Assembly: GCA_038501625.1 (NCBI GenBank)
Contig: JAZAYU010000015.1
Location: 7,834,991-7,898,990 of the forward strand
Direction of reading: 5' to 3'
Source of the DNA: Corbicula japonica
Lineage: Eukaryota > Mollusca > Bivalvia > Venerida > Cyrenidae
Length of the DNA: 64,000 bases
Shown here piece by piece: positions 10,430-21,599 of this stretch (positions are counted from its first letter, which is position 1; every line of letters starts with the position of its first letter). The notes below the pieces were generated by a model. The model ran no database searches. It saw only the letters and a program-made list of their open reading frames with translations, and was not told the DNA's origin. The translations under genes were made by a program, and so were the position numbers.

Positions 10430-11700
10430 AATCTCAAGGTCAAAGGCTGGTTAACACAAGGTCAGACACATTAAAACTTTTTCAAAAGCTAGATAAAAGA
10501 ATGAAGAATGTACTACAGTAAGTTGTGTAAGCTGTTAACATAAAGCAAATCAATATGTATTAGTGAACAGATTAAAATGAACACACACAACTCAAATGTC
10601 AAGGTCAACTATAAAAATCTAGGTCAAGGTTAATTATAAGAATCTAGGACAAGGTTATTTAGACTTACTTTTTTTAACTTTAAAAAAGCAAATGTACATG
10701 CATAACAAGACAAAAACACAACATGATAAGATAAAGTTTAATTCATTTTGGTAGTATTCTCACCAGGAATGATTCAAAATATGTATGCAACTGTTAGGGG
10801 AACAACTTTCACTCAATCTCTGCCAGTCCATTTATTCATTAAGGGTGCTTTGCAACATAATTTACAAAATTAACAGTGAACAGTGTAGACCCAGCAGATT
10901 GTGGCTGATATAGTGGCTGATCTGGGTCTACACTGGTCTGAAAAATTTACGCTTCTTAAGAAATGAGTAATTGCCCAAAAACAACTATATCAAACAAGAT
11001 ACTTAATTCGAAACTATATTTTGGGAGTTATTCTGACACCACTTTTTCCAGTTTTTTGACGTGGTGTTTTTTGTTGTTGTTGTAGTTAATGTAACAGTTG
11101 TTGTTGATCTTAAGCTAAATCTAGAGACTATTCAGGCATCAGCTAAAGAGCATAAAAGATGTTTCACACATTTTTTCTTTAATTTATGTGCAGTTTATTA
11201 ACAATGTTATTTTGTCACAGATGGGCTTTATCCTGTTTTCATCCATATCTGCTGGCTTGGGATCTACACTGTTCGCTTCTTGGTCAAAAATGACATTTCA
11301 ATTAAAAGAGTGCCCTCTTCTCCTTTCATGTTCCATAAAAAAGTTAAGTTAGTGATAGAAAAAACGTGAATCTTCTTTAAATCTTAGCTTTGCTTTACTG
11401 AAATACTCTGAATATGTATTAAATTGGGTTTTATCATTTCAATCCCTTTATTTCCTAGTATCATCATTCAAAAATTGTTAATGATGTACATAATAAAACA
11501 CTTTTTTTATAAAGCTTGGCTACCTTTTTTTAAATGATATTTCAAGATGTGCAGCTGAAATGTTGCCTACATGATAATGATTCATGATTTCAGCCTAATT
11601 ATTTTTGCTGTCAGTCTCCTCTTGCAGCAAGTTGCAGATTCTGCAATGCTATACACTCTGGAAAATGCACAGGTAAATCATTAGCCTGTTTCCTTCTCAA
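10430..11700. other. HDAC intron with one short family A remnant
   Basis: The only repeat seen is a half-copy at 10865-10950 (cagtgtagacc ... gggtctacactgg). A run of ttgttgttg lies at 11072. Confidence 0.4.
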
Positions 11701-11707
11701 ATTTGTT

Positions 11708-12052
11708 TAACCCTATACTCCATGGGGTATGGCTGTTTTATCAAATGGACCAACAGTGTAGATCCAAAACAGCCTGCACATCTGCATAAAACTGGTAATA
11801 TACCTAGTATTGTCCCCGAGTTTGGTAGGGGTCTTTTTTAACCCATTCCTACAAATATATGCCTTTATGGCCAGGTGTACATTGATGTCTGATCAGGATC
11901 TGAAATGTTCACTTTTTTAGATTTATTATGTTATTTCTGACCAAAAAAGCGAACAGTGCAGATCCTGATCAGATGGCAAGGATGTGCTTGCTGATCCTGA
12001 TCTACATTTTTCACCGATAACGTACAAGTCATATCTTTAGAGTAAAGGGTTT
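11708..12052 (-). repeat. Two family A copies
   Basis: An end fragment lies at 11708-11800. A longer copy from ttaacccattcc (11838) to gagtaaagggttt (about 12052) has lost part of the first hairpin. Confidence 0.65.
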
Positions 12053-12059
12053 ATAATGA

Positions 12060-12485
12060 ATTATTTCAGAGACAGTTTTATGGCTGATGTCGGGGAGATT
12101 CTTGATGACAAGAACTGAGCAGCAATAACATCAACATGGGTGTTTGCTGTGATATCAATGGATTTTTGCTTGGTCACGTTTGCGGAACAGAACTTCCGCC
12201 ATTTTTTGTAGGGATTTCAAATTCGCACAATGTTTTATTTATGTGTACCAGACTGAGACAAGATTTGTGCTTTCACTGTGAAGACATCTCGCATTCCTTT
12301 CCACGTGCCAAAGTACAATATATTATTCACCATGAATTACAATGATAAAACAATCATTCTAGGTCTATTCTGGTACCAGAGGTGTTTTACGAGACAAAAG
12401 TAAATATTTCAAATCTCCATGAGTGGAAGACAAAATTCATAGACTCCCCTAAAGTATTTTTAAACCTTTTGTCCATAAATATGCC
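12060..12485. other. HDAC intron, nothing recognised
   Basis: An open frame at 12136-12345 has no recognisable similarity. Confidence 0.35.
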
Positions 12486-12724
12486 TTAACCCTTTCCTCC
12501 CTAAATACGCATTTTTACGCATGTGTGACCAGTGTAGATCCAGATCAGCTGGCACATCCGTGTCATCTGATCAGGATCTGCACTGGTCACATTTTTGTCA
12601 GAAATAACCTAATGAATCAAATAGCGAACAGTGCAGATCCTGATCAGACGGCACGGATGTGCCGGCTGATTTGGATCTACACTGGTCACACATGTAATAA
12701 AGGTGTGTCTATGGAAAGGGTTAA
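12486..12724 (+). mobile_element. Family A MITE, full length
   Basis: TTAA at both ends; the left end has the cgcatttttacgcatgtg motif of the forward orientation. The open frame at 12525-12752 is a read-through of the two hairpins. Confidence 0.85.
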
Positions 12725-12924
12725 TAGCATGGGCGAACAGTACAGGTCCTGATGAGACAGCATGCCATAAAGGCATATTTATTTAAAAAAGGGTTAAATC
12801 ACTCTGTTACTTGTGTTACAACATTGAACAAAATACAAAACCAAACATTTGACAAACTGGAACTAACCAGTCACAAACAATTGTTACTGGCCATGAATAT
12901 CCTCTTTACATCTGGACATCTGGA

Positions 12925-12975
12925 GACCAGTCTCAAATCTCAAGCATCTGATTGACTGAAATGACCACCTGTCTT
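12925..12975. repeat. Family B half copy
   Basis: One arm only (ctcaagcatctgattg). Confidence 0.6.
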
Positions 12976-13216
12976 GGGCCCCCGATATAAACAATCACTG
13001 TCCTATCCCTTTCCAGAGGTCAAATCCCCAAAGGTCAGGGTCTGATTGCGGCCTTGGGCTCAAATCAAGGTCTTGATAAAACCCTTCTGACACTTTTAAG
13101 CCAATTAAAGCTTTACATGGCACGTTGAAAAATTTCACCATACATCATAAGTAAACCGTAGCTTACAGCTTACATACAAACCATTGCATGATCAAGGGCC
13201 ATTCCAACTAGACTCA

Positions 13217-13376
13217 GGCCGGTATTCCATAGTTCCGTGATGCGTGATTCGTATCCCTGTCCGTGTCCGCGATTTTTCCTTCACCAAAGATATCGTTGGG
13301 TATATTCTATACCTCCGACTGTCTGTTCCACGTTGCGGACACGGATACGGATCACGGAACTATGGAATACCAGCCT
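13217..13376. mobile_element. Fold-back MITE of about 160 bp
   Basis: Inverted ends of about 40 bp: aggccggtattccatagttc against gaactatggaataccagcct. Single copy in this window. The open frames on both strands here result from the palindrome. Confidence 0.75.
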
Positions 13377-13481
13377 AACAAGAGATGAAGGTAATACTCG
13401 CATAAATTCTGCACAGAGATCAATTAAAATAAGATCTCCTAAGCATTGGTGGTGAGAAACATGTTTATGGTATCTTATAAT

Positions 13482-14180
13482 TGTCTTGAAGGTCAAAGTT
13501 CAGAGGTCAATGTCTTAGAGTTTGTAAAAAGGGCTGTAAACAATAAACACTGATACCTTAACAAGGAGTTGCAAGGTCCAAGAACAGAGGTCATGGTCTC
13601 TTTAAAGCTTTGTAATATTGTGTCAATAATGAATACATGGTCTTTAAATGTCAAGGTCTTAGGGCTTTGTTAATAATGAGAATGCTGCCGATGACTTAAC
13701 AAGGTCTTGCAAGGTCAAAAAAACAGAGGTCAAGGTCTTAGGGCTTTGTAAATCGTTAATTTAAACTGAAACCTTAACAAGATCTTGCAGGGTCAAAGAA
13801 CAGAGGCTTAGCGCTTAGTAAATATTGAAAAGGGCTGTTAACAATCAATACCCATCCCTTAACATGGTCTTGCAAGGTCAAGGCCTTAGAGGCCTGTAAA
13901 TATTGAGATGGTCTGTTAACAATCACCACTGGTAACTTAATATGGTCTTGCAAGGTCAAGGCCTTAGGGGCCTGTAAATATTGAGAAGGGCTGTTAACAA
14001 TCAATACCCATCCCTTAACATGGTCTTGCAAATTCAAGGCCTTAGGGGCCTGTAAATATTGAGGTCTGTTACCAATCACCACTGGTACCTTAATATGATA
14101 TTGCAAGGGCAAAAAACACAGGACTATGTCCCAGGGGCCTGTAAATATTGAGAAGGGTTGTTAACAATCAACACTGGTAC
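13482..14180. repeat. Minisatellite built from an HDAC exon/donor junction
   Basis: About eight units of 75-90 bp. Each begins with a version of cttaacatggtcttgcaagg, the reverse complement of the last codons and splice donor of the exon at 14181, and continues with gggcctgtaaatattgagaa and gttaacaatcaat. Unit starts are near 13556, 13690, 13770, 13857, 13936, 14014, 14090 and 14182, the last being the exon. The 112-aa minus-strand frame at 13774-14112 (LQDHVKG repeats) is a product of it. Confidence 0.85.
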
Positions 14181-14237
14181 CTTAACATGGTCTTGCATCT
14201 GTCTTTCATGCTCTTTAGCTAACTGTTCTTGTTGAAA
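14181..14237 (-). CDS. HDAC4: Extra HDAC coiled-coil exon, 19 codons
   Basis: This 57-nt in-phase exon lies between a good acceptor (tatatgttttag) and a donor (aagGTACCAG). It encodes FQQEQLAKEHERQMQDHVK. It is clearly related to the end of the exon at 19668 (FQQQQQQLAQEHEKQLQDYH, then K) and lies between that exon and the one at 10412, all in phase 0. Included, it adds 19 residues of helix; skipped, the frame is unchanged. Vertebrate HDAC4/5/9 have only one such segment as far as I recall. It may be constitutive, a cassette, or specific to this lineage. An eight-unit minisatellite made from its 3' end and donor follows it at 13482-14180. Confidence 0.8.
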
Positions 14238-14455
14238 CTAAAACATATAAAACATGCATGTCTAGTTCATACAGACTTCTATATAATGGCTTAATTATTT
14301 TTATTCCAGGTTAAACTTGTTACTGAAGATTTAACCCTAAATCTACATTTGTGCTGCACACTTGCTTTATCATAGGCTTACACTGATCATAGGGGGTGTT
14401 ACTGGACAGATTAGCTAACAGTTTACACCTTAATTAGATAGCACTGATTTGAGAA

Positions 14456-14697
14456 TTAACCCTTTCCTCCATATATACGCATTTTTACGCATGTGTGACC
14501 AGTGTAGATCCAGATCAGCAGGCACATCCGTGCTGTCTGATCAGGATCTGCACTGCCTGCATTTTGGTCAGAAATAACCTAACAAATAAAAAAGCGAACC
14601 GTGTAGATCCTGATCAGATGGCACAGATGTGCCAGCTGATCTGGATCTAAACTGTTTGCCCATGCAATAAAGGTGTATCAATGAAGGAAAGGGTTAA
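14456..14697 (+). mobile_element. Family A MITE, full length
   Basis: Intact TTAA flanks and both hairpins, with a few mismatches in the arms. It lies about 220 bp from the extra coiled-coil exon. Confidence 0.85.
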
Positions 14698-14759
14698 AAG
14701 TTATATAATCCCACTGAATGAATATTTTATATAGCCAACAACTTGAGATTTATCATCAG

Positions 14760-15451
14760 AAAAATAGCAACTTTGTTTCTTAACCTTTTATTCCATATAT
14801 ACCGGTATGTGGGTTTTATCACATGTGGAACCTTGTTTAGATCCAGATCAGCTCGCAAATCAATGTCTTCTGGTCATGATCTTAACTGGTACTTCTTGGT
14901 CAGAAATAACCTAAAGAATGTGCCATCTGATTTGGATCTACAATGTTCACCCTTAAGGGTAATGCAGCCAATCCCATGGGGAAAGATAATTAACCCTTTC
15001 CTGTATAGATACGCTTTTTTACGCATGTGTGACCAGTGTAGATCCAGATCAGCCGGCACATCCGTGCCGTCTGATCAGGATCTGCACTGGTCGCATTTTG
15101 GTCAGAAATAACCTAATAAATCAAAAAGCGAACAGTTTAGATTCTGGTCAGACGGCACGGATGTGCCAGCTCATCTGGATCTAAACTGTTCGCCCTAGCA
15201 ATAAAGGTGTGTCTGTACAGGAAAGGGTTAACTGCCTTTCAGATTGGTGTACTGTTTAAACTCTTTACTCCATGGACAAGGATTAGATCCAACTTGCAAC
15301 CAGTATAGATCTAGATCAGCATGCAAATGTAAGCAGTATGATCAGGATCTAAATTTTTTTCTGATCAGTCAGCATGGATCTGTAGGCTAGCCTGATCTAG
15401 ATCTACACTGGTCGCCCTTCTAATAAAAGCCATATCCTATGGTACACACAT
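14760..15451 (+). mobile_element. Run of three family A copies
   Basis: A worn copy (14780-14990) is followed by an intact one at 14990-15231 with complete termini and TTAA on both sides. A heavily mutated one lies at 15255-15445. Neighbouring copies share or nearly share their TTAA. Confidence 0.8.
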
Positions 15452-15692
15452 TTAACCCTTTCCTGGATATATACGCATTTTTACCTTGTGCAACCAGTGT
15501 AGATCCAGATCAGCTGGCACATCCGTGCCGTCTCATCAGGATCTGCACTGATCGCATTTTGGTCAGAAATAACCTAATGAATAAAAAAGCGAACAGTTTA
15601 GATCCTGATCAGACGACAAGGATGTGCCGGCTGATCTGGATCTAAACTGTTCGCCCTAGCAATAAAGGTGTTTCTGTACAGGAAAGGGTTAA
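15452..15692 (+). mobile_element. Family A MITE, full length
   Basis: Among the best-preserved copies: ttaaccctttcctgg to caggaaagggttaa, with fully paired gtttagatcc/ggatctaaac stems. Confidence 0.85.
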
Positions 15693-15699
15693 AAAAACT

Positions 15700-16190
15700 C
15701 AAGGTTTAAATGAAAAGTGAAAATGTTAACACTCTATCATAAATATTATAATTATGACTGTTATCATAATTATATTTGCTGGCTTTCAAAGTTTCCTCTT
15801 CATCTATGTTATTACTAAACTATGTAGAAAATAAGCGGACCATTTTCTCTGTTAAGTATTTTACTGGAAAACTGTTGTTGTATGTTATTGTTCATATTTT
15901 GAATTTGTAGAACCTTATGCTGAGTTCAGCTTTTCTTTCATTGAAGTTCCATACATTTCAAAATATAGAATTAATAATTCATATTGTTTGTTTGAATAAT
16001 ATAGAGTAAACCTTTGAAATGTATAGAACTCAATGCTTTGCACCACTTCCCTGCTTTAACTAAGTTCCATAAATTTCACAGTATAAATTTTAACCAAATA
16101 GAATAATACATTCATATAACCAATGGATAAATTTCAATACACGCTGTATTATGTATGGTATCAGCTTTCAAATTAAGATCTGTGCCCAAA
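15700..16190. other. HDAC intron, nothing recognised
   Basis: Ordinary AT-rich sequence. Confidence 0.4.
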
Positions 16191-16194
16191 TGAT

Positions 16195-16535
16195 GAAAGT
16201 CTGGGTACCAGATTCAAATCTCAAGCATCTGATTGGCTGAAATAGCAACTGGTCGCCATTTCAGCAAATCATATGCTTGAGATTAGCAACCGGTCTCAAT
16301 TCTGAGTTTTATGATCTTAGGCCCCGATTTAACCCAATACCCCATAAATACACCTTTATTGCATGGGCTAACAATGTATATCCAGGTCAGCCGGCACATC
16401 CAGCTGATTGATTTATTAGGATATTTCTGACCAAAAAGTGGACAGTGAAAATCCTGAACAGCAGGCACAAATGTGCCAGCTGATCTCAATCTACATTGTT
16501 CACCCATGGGATAAAGGCATATAAATGGAGTAAAA
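16195..16535. repeat. Family B palindrome then a family A remnant
   Basis: 16195-16325 is a moderately diverged family B copy. 16328-16535 is a short, worn family A copy in reverse orientation. Confidence 0.65.
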
Positions 16536-16539
16536 AATC

Positions 16540-17415
16540 AACACAAAAATATTACTTATGTGAGTAAAAAATCAACACAAAAACATTACTTATGTACTGT
16601 AATTAATACTTCTACTTTTTGAAAGGAAATTTTCTAACAATTGAGTACATATGAACTTAAATCAACCTTTGCTGCAAAGCCACAGTAAAGTACATTTGAA
16701 CTAAGTACATGTGAACTCCGCAAGAGATTGTACTAAGAACTGCCGATCCCAAAGTTGAATCAATAATACTTGTAATTAGCTGCTGTAATTAGCTGCCGAC
16801 CACACTATTAAAACCAAAACAACACTACTTCATATTAATCTTTCCTCAAGTCAACATTTTTCATCAAAACAGGCTAAATATAACTTTGATTGCAAATAAA
16901 TCAAACTAGAAGATACAGCTGCATTTTTTCACTGTGTTCACTGAATAGGATGGGAACATTGTGTAGATCAATCATTTGCTGACTGATTGGTAATGTTTAT
17001 ACTGTTTACAAGAATGAATTAATACCTTGCTTCTCAGTCAGAAATAACCTTGGATCTTACAGCAAATATTATAGATCCTGATCTAGATCTACAATGGTAG
17101 CCCCTATGACAAGATTCAAGGGCAGCAAGAAAAATGATTTAAACTAAATTAAATTGAACTGGATATGTCTTTATTATCATAAGATTTTAGTTTGTTTTTC
17201 CATAGATATTTTTAAGTTTTCAGTTTCTGCAATTTTTTGAAGGCAAAAAGTTCTTTATAATGTTTTCTTATAAAAAATTAAGTGATTTTATTACTTATTT
17301 TGAATATAATACAATTACATTTAACTTAGTGTAATATGTCATACAAGATGCCATTATAAGACTGCATAGTGCACAGTGTAGTCCTATCAATAAACAATGA
17401 TAATTTCCCAAAGAC
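16540..17415. other. HDAC intron, one weak repeat remnant
   Basis: A 20-bp local duplication (gagtaaaaaatcaacacaaa) occurs at about 16528 and 16561. A weak family A trace lies at 16940-17110. Otherwise nothing. Confidence 0.4.
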
Positions 17416-17419
17416 AATG

Positions 17420-17800
17420 ATAACCCTCTACTCCATATATACAACTTTATTGCATGTGTCAACAGTATAGATCTAGATCAGCCAGCTCATCTGTGCCATC
17501 TGATCAGGATCTTCACTGTTCGCTTTTACATTCATTAGGTTTATTTCTGACAAAGATGTGACCAGTGCAGATCCAGATCAGACAGCACAGACTACACTGG
17601 GCTGAAGGTTATAAAGCTGAGATTGGAAACCAGTCTCAAATCTCAAGCATCTGATTGGCTGAAATGGCGACTGGTCGCCATTTGAGCCAATCAGATGCTT
17701 GAGATTTGAGACTGGTTTCCATGCTCAGTTTTATAACCTTGGGCACTGGTCACACACATGCTCAAATTTGTATACAAAGAGTTGTAACGAGGGTTAAGTC
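17420..17800. mobile_element. Family A MITE interrupted by family B
   Basis: The family A copy starts at 17420 and its last arm is split by a family B palindrome at 17600-17747. The sequence cactgg appears on both sides of the insert (17596 and 17744), a possible target duplication. Family A therefore preceded this family B insertion. Confidence 0.75.
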
Positions 17801-17999
17801 AAGGCTAAAATAATTTCTATATGAATAAGTTCTGTGAATGCATTTTATATTTATGGGGTTTTTCCATAAAATGCAAGAGAGTACCCTAAGAATATTACAG
17901 TATTTAAAATGCAAATTACGGTCATGCAGTTTGTTTAGTGTTTACAGCATATGTTATTTTCTAACTACAAGAGGTTATCAAGACAGTATTAGTAAATAA

Positions 18000-18740
18000 C
18001 ATTACATAAATATAAAGGTACACTGCAACTAAACAATTAAACTGCATAAATGTAATGGTACACATCAACTAAACCATTATATTACAGAAATATTACAGTA
18101 TACTGCAACTAAACCATTACATTACTGAAATATTACAGTATAATACTGCAACTAAACCATTACATTACAGAAATATTACAGTATAATACTGCAACTAAAC
18201 CATTACATTACAGAAATATTACAGTACACTGCAACAGTTACTAAGCCATCAGATTACAGAAATATTACTGTAACAGTACATTGCAACTAAACCATTACAT
18301 TACAGAAATATTGCAGTACACTAGACCAGTTAATAAATAATAAACCATCACTTTTCAGAAAGATTACAGTACATTGCAACTAAACCATTGCATTACAGAA
18401 ATATTACAGCACCCTGGACCAGTTAATAAATAATAAACCATCACTTTTCAGAAAGATTACAGTACATTGCAACTAAACCATTGCATTACAGATATATAAC
18501 TGGACATTGCAACAGTTATTAAACCAACACATTACACTTCATCTAAACCATTACATTATAGAAATATTACAGTACACTGCATCTAAATCATTACATAACA
18601 AAAATAAAATTGTAAACTGCAACTAAACCATTACATTACATTACAGATATTTAATGGTGTACTGCAAGTTAAACTAATTTAGTACACTACAACTAAATTA
18701 GGACATTAATATTATATAATATTTTGGTACACTACAACTT
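18000..18740. repeat. Degenerate tandem repeat, 40-60 bp units
   Basis: About 14 imperfect units combine aactaaaccattacattaca and gaaatattacagtacactgc. The array is only tens of bases from simple AT-rich DNA and shows no coding character. Confidence 0.75.
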
Positions 18741-18990
18741 AAGTGAACTTTTCCTTCCTGTGATCTCACAGTTTTAAGACACTAAAAAGGTTATTGAAAA
18801 CAGAAGTTAACTTTTTTTTATTCATTTAGTTGTTATTTATGTCATTTATTTTAAAAAAAAATGGGTATTCTCATATTTTTTTGATGATCAAATAACGAGA
18901 ACTGAATTTTGAAAATCACGACTGCCCACTCATTGACAAATAAATTACCCCGTACCCATTATAAAATAAGGGAAGTCCTGAAGATATTGC

Positions 18991-19008
18991 CCCCCCCCCC
19001 CCCCCCAG
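18991..19008. repeat. C homopolymer
   Basis: A run of about 17-18 C. Its length may be unreliable in an assembly. Confidence 0.9.
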
Positions 19009-19094
19009 TCAATATAATCTATAAATTAAAATGTTATGCCTTATATGGGGCACGCCACGGGAAAAGTTGTCTTCATTCATATTTTTGACATTTA

Positions 19095-19283
19095 AGATGT
19101 TACTACATTCATGCCATCTGATCAGGATCTGCACTGTTTGCTTTTTTAATTTGTTAGGTTATTTCTGACCAAAATAAATGCAAACAGTGCAGATCCTGAT
19201 TAGATAGCACAGACGTGTGGCTTATCAAGATCTACACTGGTCGCACATAAGTAAAAATGGGTATATATGGAGGAAAGCGTTAA
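19095..19283 (-). repeat. Family A MITE, 5' truncated
   Basis: The second hairpin and the right end (ggaggaaagcgttaa) are intact; the left quarter is missing. Confidence 0.7.
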
Positions 19284-19389
19284 GCCTGATAGGCATGGTA
19301 AATAATGTCATCTACTCACTTTTATGCCGTCATTTCAAGAATTTTAACGTCAACTGTCTGAAGGCACCTTTTCATGTGACGCCCCCCAA

Positions 19390-19623
19390 TTAACCCTTTT
19401 CTCCATAGAAACACCTTTATTGTTTGGTTAAACAGTGTAAATCTAGATCACCCAGCAAATGCTGGCCTTCTAATTGGGATCTACTCTTGACTTTTTGGTC
19501 AGAAATAACCAAATTAATCTTAAAGCAAACAGTGCAGATCCTGATCAGACGGATGTTGTAGCAAATCTGGATCTACACTGTTTGCCTAAGTGATAAAAGG
19601 CTTATATATGAAGAAAAGGGTTT
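19390..19623 (-). mobile_element. Family A MITE, diverged full-length copy
   Basis: The left TTAA is intact, and the right end reads gaagaaaagggttta, 45 bp from the HDAC Gln-rich exon. Confidence 0.7.
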
Positions 19624-19667
19624 AAACAAATCATTAGCATGGGGCACTTATATAATCATAATTATAC

Positions 19668-19900
19668 CTTGTGATAATCCTGCAGCTGTTTCTCATGTTC
19701 TTGAGCAAGCTGTTGTTGTTGTTGTTGAAACTGCTGTAGCAGCATTTGTTGCTGCAGTTGCTGCTGCTGCTTCAAGGACAGAATCTGTTGCTGCACGTGC
19801 TGCGGCTGGGGTTGTGACGACAATGAAGGGTCTCCGTACATCGTGGAGCCCATTCCTCGACGCTCAAGAACCGGAGATCCTAGTGGAGAAGTGACAATAT
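19668..19900 (-). CDS. HDAC4: HDAC class IIa exon: glutamine-rich domain
   Basis: This is a 233-nt exon (2 + 77 codons) with acceptor ctactttcag and donor aagGTATAAT. It opens DIVTSPLGSPVLERRGMG, continues STMYGDPSLSSQPQPQ, then HVQQQILSLKQQQQL, QQQMLLQQFQQQQQQLA and QEHEKQLQDYHK. The last part aligns to the vertebrate Gln-rich helix (LQQELLALKQKQQIQ, LIAEFQRQHEQL, RQHEAQLHEHIK). In human HDAC4 that domain forms a straight tetrameric helix. Pure CAA/CAG runs make it prone to length change. It begins in phase 1, completing Asp with the G from the exon at 29635, and ends in phase 0 like the vertebrate exon. Confidence 0.95.
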
Positions 19901-19959
19901 CTGAAAGTAGAAAACAACTTAATGTTAACATTTTATTTCTTGACTTTGATAACGATATG

Positions 19960-20170
19960 CCTTTTACCTCATGGCTGACCAGTGTAGATCCAGATCAACT
20001 GGCACATTCCAGCTGTCTGATCTAGATCAACACCAATTGCTTCTTGTCCAGGAATAACCTAAAGAATCTAAAAGCAAACAGATCCTGATCAAATGCAAAT
20101 GTGCTGACCGATCTGGATCTACACTCTTTGTGCGATAAATGTCATGAAAATCTATTGAGAAAGGGTTAAA
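19960..20170 (+). repeat. Family A MITE, worn
   Basis: It begins abruptly in the gaccagtgtagatcc arm and ends gagaaagggttaa, about 60 bp upstream of the exon at 19900. Confidence 0.65.
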
Positions 20171-20230
20171 TATAAAGAAATTCCTGTATACTTCATATAT
20201 TATTCCTTATCTTTACTGTTTCAAAATAAA

Positions 20231-20802
20231 CTATACTGAACCAAAAAAGAAACTTTCGCAAAGTATGTGCCAGTTGTTCAAGGGTACCACTTAGATGTAC
20301 ACACATACATCCCATGTTGCTCGTGTCAATATACAGTATTTACAAAATCATAACGTTGATTTCATCGATGCCTGGCCCTCAAAAAGTCCGGATTTGAACC
20401 CAATTGAACATCTTTGGGATAATCTGGATAGACGCGTACGTCGACGTCCCAACCCTCCAAAAAACGTCAACGACCTTCAAGCAGCATTGCTTGAAGAATG
20501 GAATAATATTCCACAGGCTGACATTAACAAACTTGTGCTCTCAATGCGACGTCGCTGTCAGGCAGTCAGCATCGCACACGGCGGTCACACACGCTACTGA
20601 TGGTTAACTTTAGAAACGACCCCTACCTTATTTTAATTTAAAATTCATAAATCAATCTGATCCTTTCCTCCAAAATGACGATTTTAAAAGAACCACAATA
20701 CATTATTTTACAAAAATGTAAGCTTTCAGCCAAAAGGATTGAAACTGTACTAACATATCTACAATCAAACTTGGCAAAAGTTTCTTTTTTGGTTCAGTAT
20801 AG
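20231..20802 (+). mobile_element. Tc1-like DNA transposon, internally deleted
   Basis: Inverted ends of about 33 bp (ctatactgaaccaaaaaaga at the left, its complement at 20770-20802) bound only about 570 bp. Inside is the C-terminal end of a Tc1/mariner-superfamily transposase. The N-terminal DNA-binding domain and the first catalytic aspartates are gone, so it could move only if supplied with enzyme. Confidence 0.85.
20313..20600 (+). pseudogene. Tc1-like transposase, C-terminal remnant
   Basis: About 95 codons remain open. The motif SPDLNPIEHLWDNLDRRV carries the last catalytic Glu of the DDE triad and the typical LNPIEHLWD signature. EEWNNIPQADINKLVLSMRR and RCQAVSIAHGGHTRY form the usual C-terminal tail, ending in a natural stop. 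The preceding NHNVDFIDAWPSK corresponds to the strand before that motif. Everything N-terminal is deleted, as judged from the close 5' inverted end. Confidence 0.9.
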
Positions 20803-20854
20803 TAGACATTTGCTATATTTTTCTTGCATACCAGATCAGGTCATCCGGTGTTTT

Positions 20855-20965
20855 CACCCGTGTAGGAAATTTCGATCCTACACCCCCCCGTGTAGAATGA
20901 GTCACGTGAGTGACGTCACGTCTTCAAGTATCTGACGTAATATATTCAAGTTAGTGACGTCATTG
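20855..20965. promoter_or_regulatory. Cluster of CRE and E-box palindromes
   Basis: Two perfect TGACGTCA sites (20911-20918, 20955-20962), a half site (tgacgtaa, about 20933) and one CACGTG (20903-20908) lie within 60 bp, next to a short hairpin (gtgtaggaaatttcgatcct, about 20861). Such sites bind CREB/ATF and bHLH factors. The setting beside repeats makes function uncertain. Confidence 0.4.
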
Positions 20966-21069
20966 TAAAAAAGGTTTACGTTAATGTCAATATTTCAACA
21001 TAAGGAAAATTAATTAGTTTGTCTAAATACACAGAAATGTTATAAATAAAAAAAGGTATTCAAGAAAAA

Positions 21070-21222
21070 GTATCTTGCATGAGACATACGGTAAAGATAG
21101 AAAAATCTGTAACCTCGGGTGAACTGTTTTGGCGGGAACTCGGCAGAGCCTCGTTCCCGCAAAACAGTTAACCCTCGGTGACAGATTTTTCCATCTTCAC
21201 CTCACACTCATGCATGATACTT
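21070..21222. repeat. Imperfect palindrome, about 70-bp arms
   Basis: The arms read tatcttgcatgagacatac and, later, gaactgttttggcgggaac, paired across a short GC-rich centre at about 21145. It may form one element with the CRE cluster upstream. Confidence 0.75.
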
Positions 21223-21599
21223 ATAATCCATCATTTTAAATTGAACATGTCAATTTATCAAAACATGACTTCAAGAATCACAAACCCCTACAATCATCCT
21301 TTATTTGTCAACTAAAACTACCCTAAGCTTCCTAAGTTGTTCATTCATTAAGGGGAAAGCCTACAGTGTTAAAGAAATAACTCAGAACCTTATAGTATAT
21401 TATATTCTATATTCTCCATTAGCACTAAGTCTTATCTTACATTAGTATGTCAACAAATTATATCAATTAGGGAATCACCTGATCTAACTTAATTGCTCAA
21501 TTTTCCAAATTACAGAAAAAAATTACTTCTGTGAATACGCTCGTCAGATTTACTTAGAAAGTGTGTTGCTTTTCTGACTTATTTGGAAAAAGTGGGAAA

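Noticed and set aside
19668..19760. Gln-rich stretch as a random CAG/CAA microsatellite frame
   Set aside because: The flanking sequence, splice sites and family alignment (QEHEKQLQDYHK against RQHEAQLHEHIK) show that it is a true HDAC exon.
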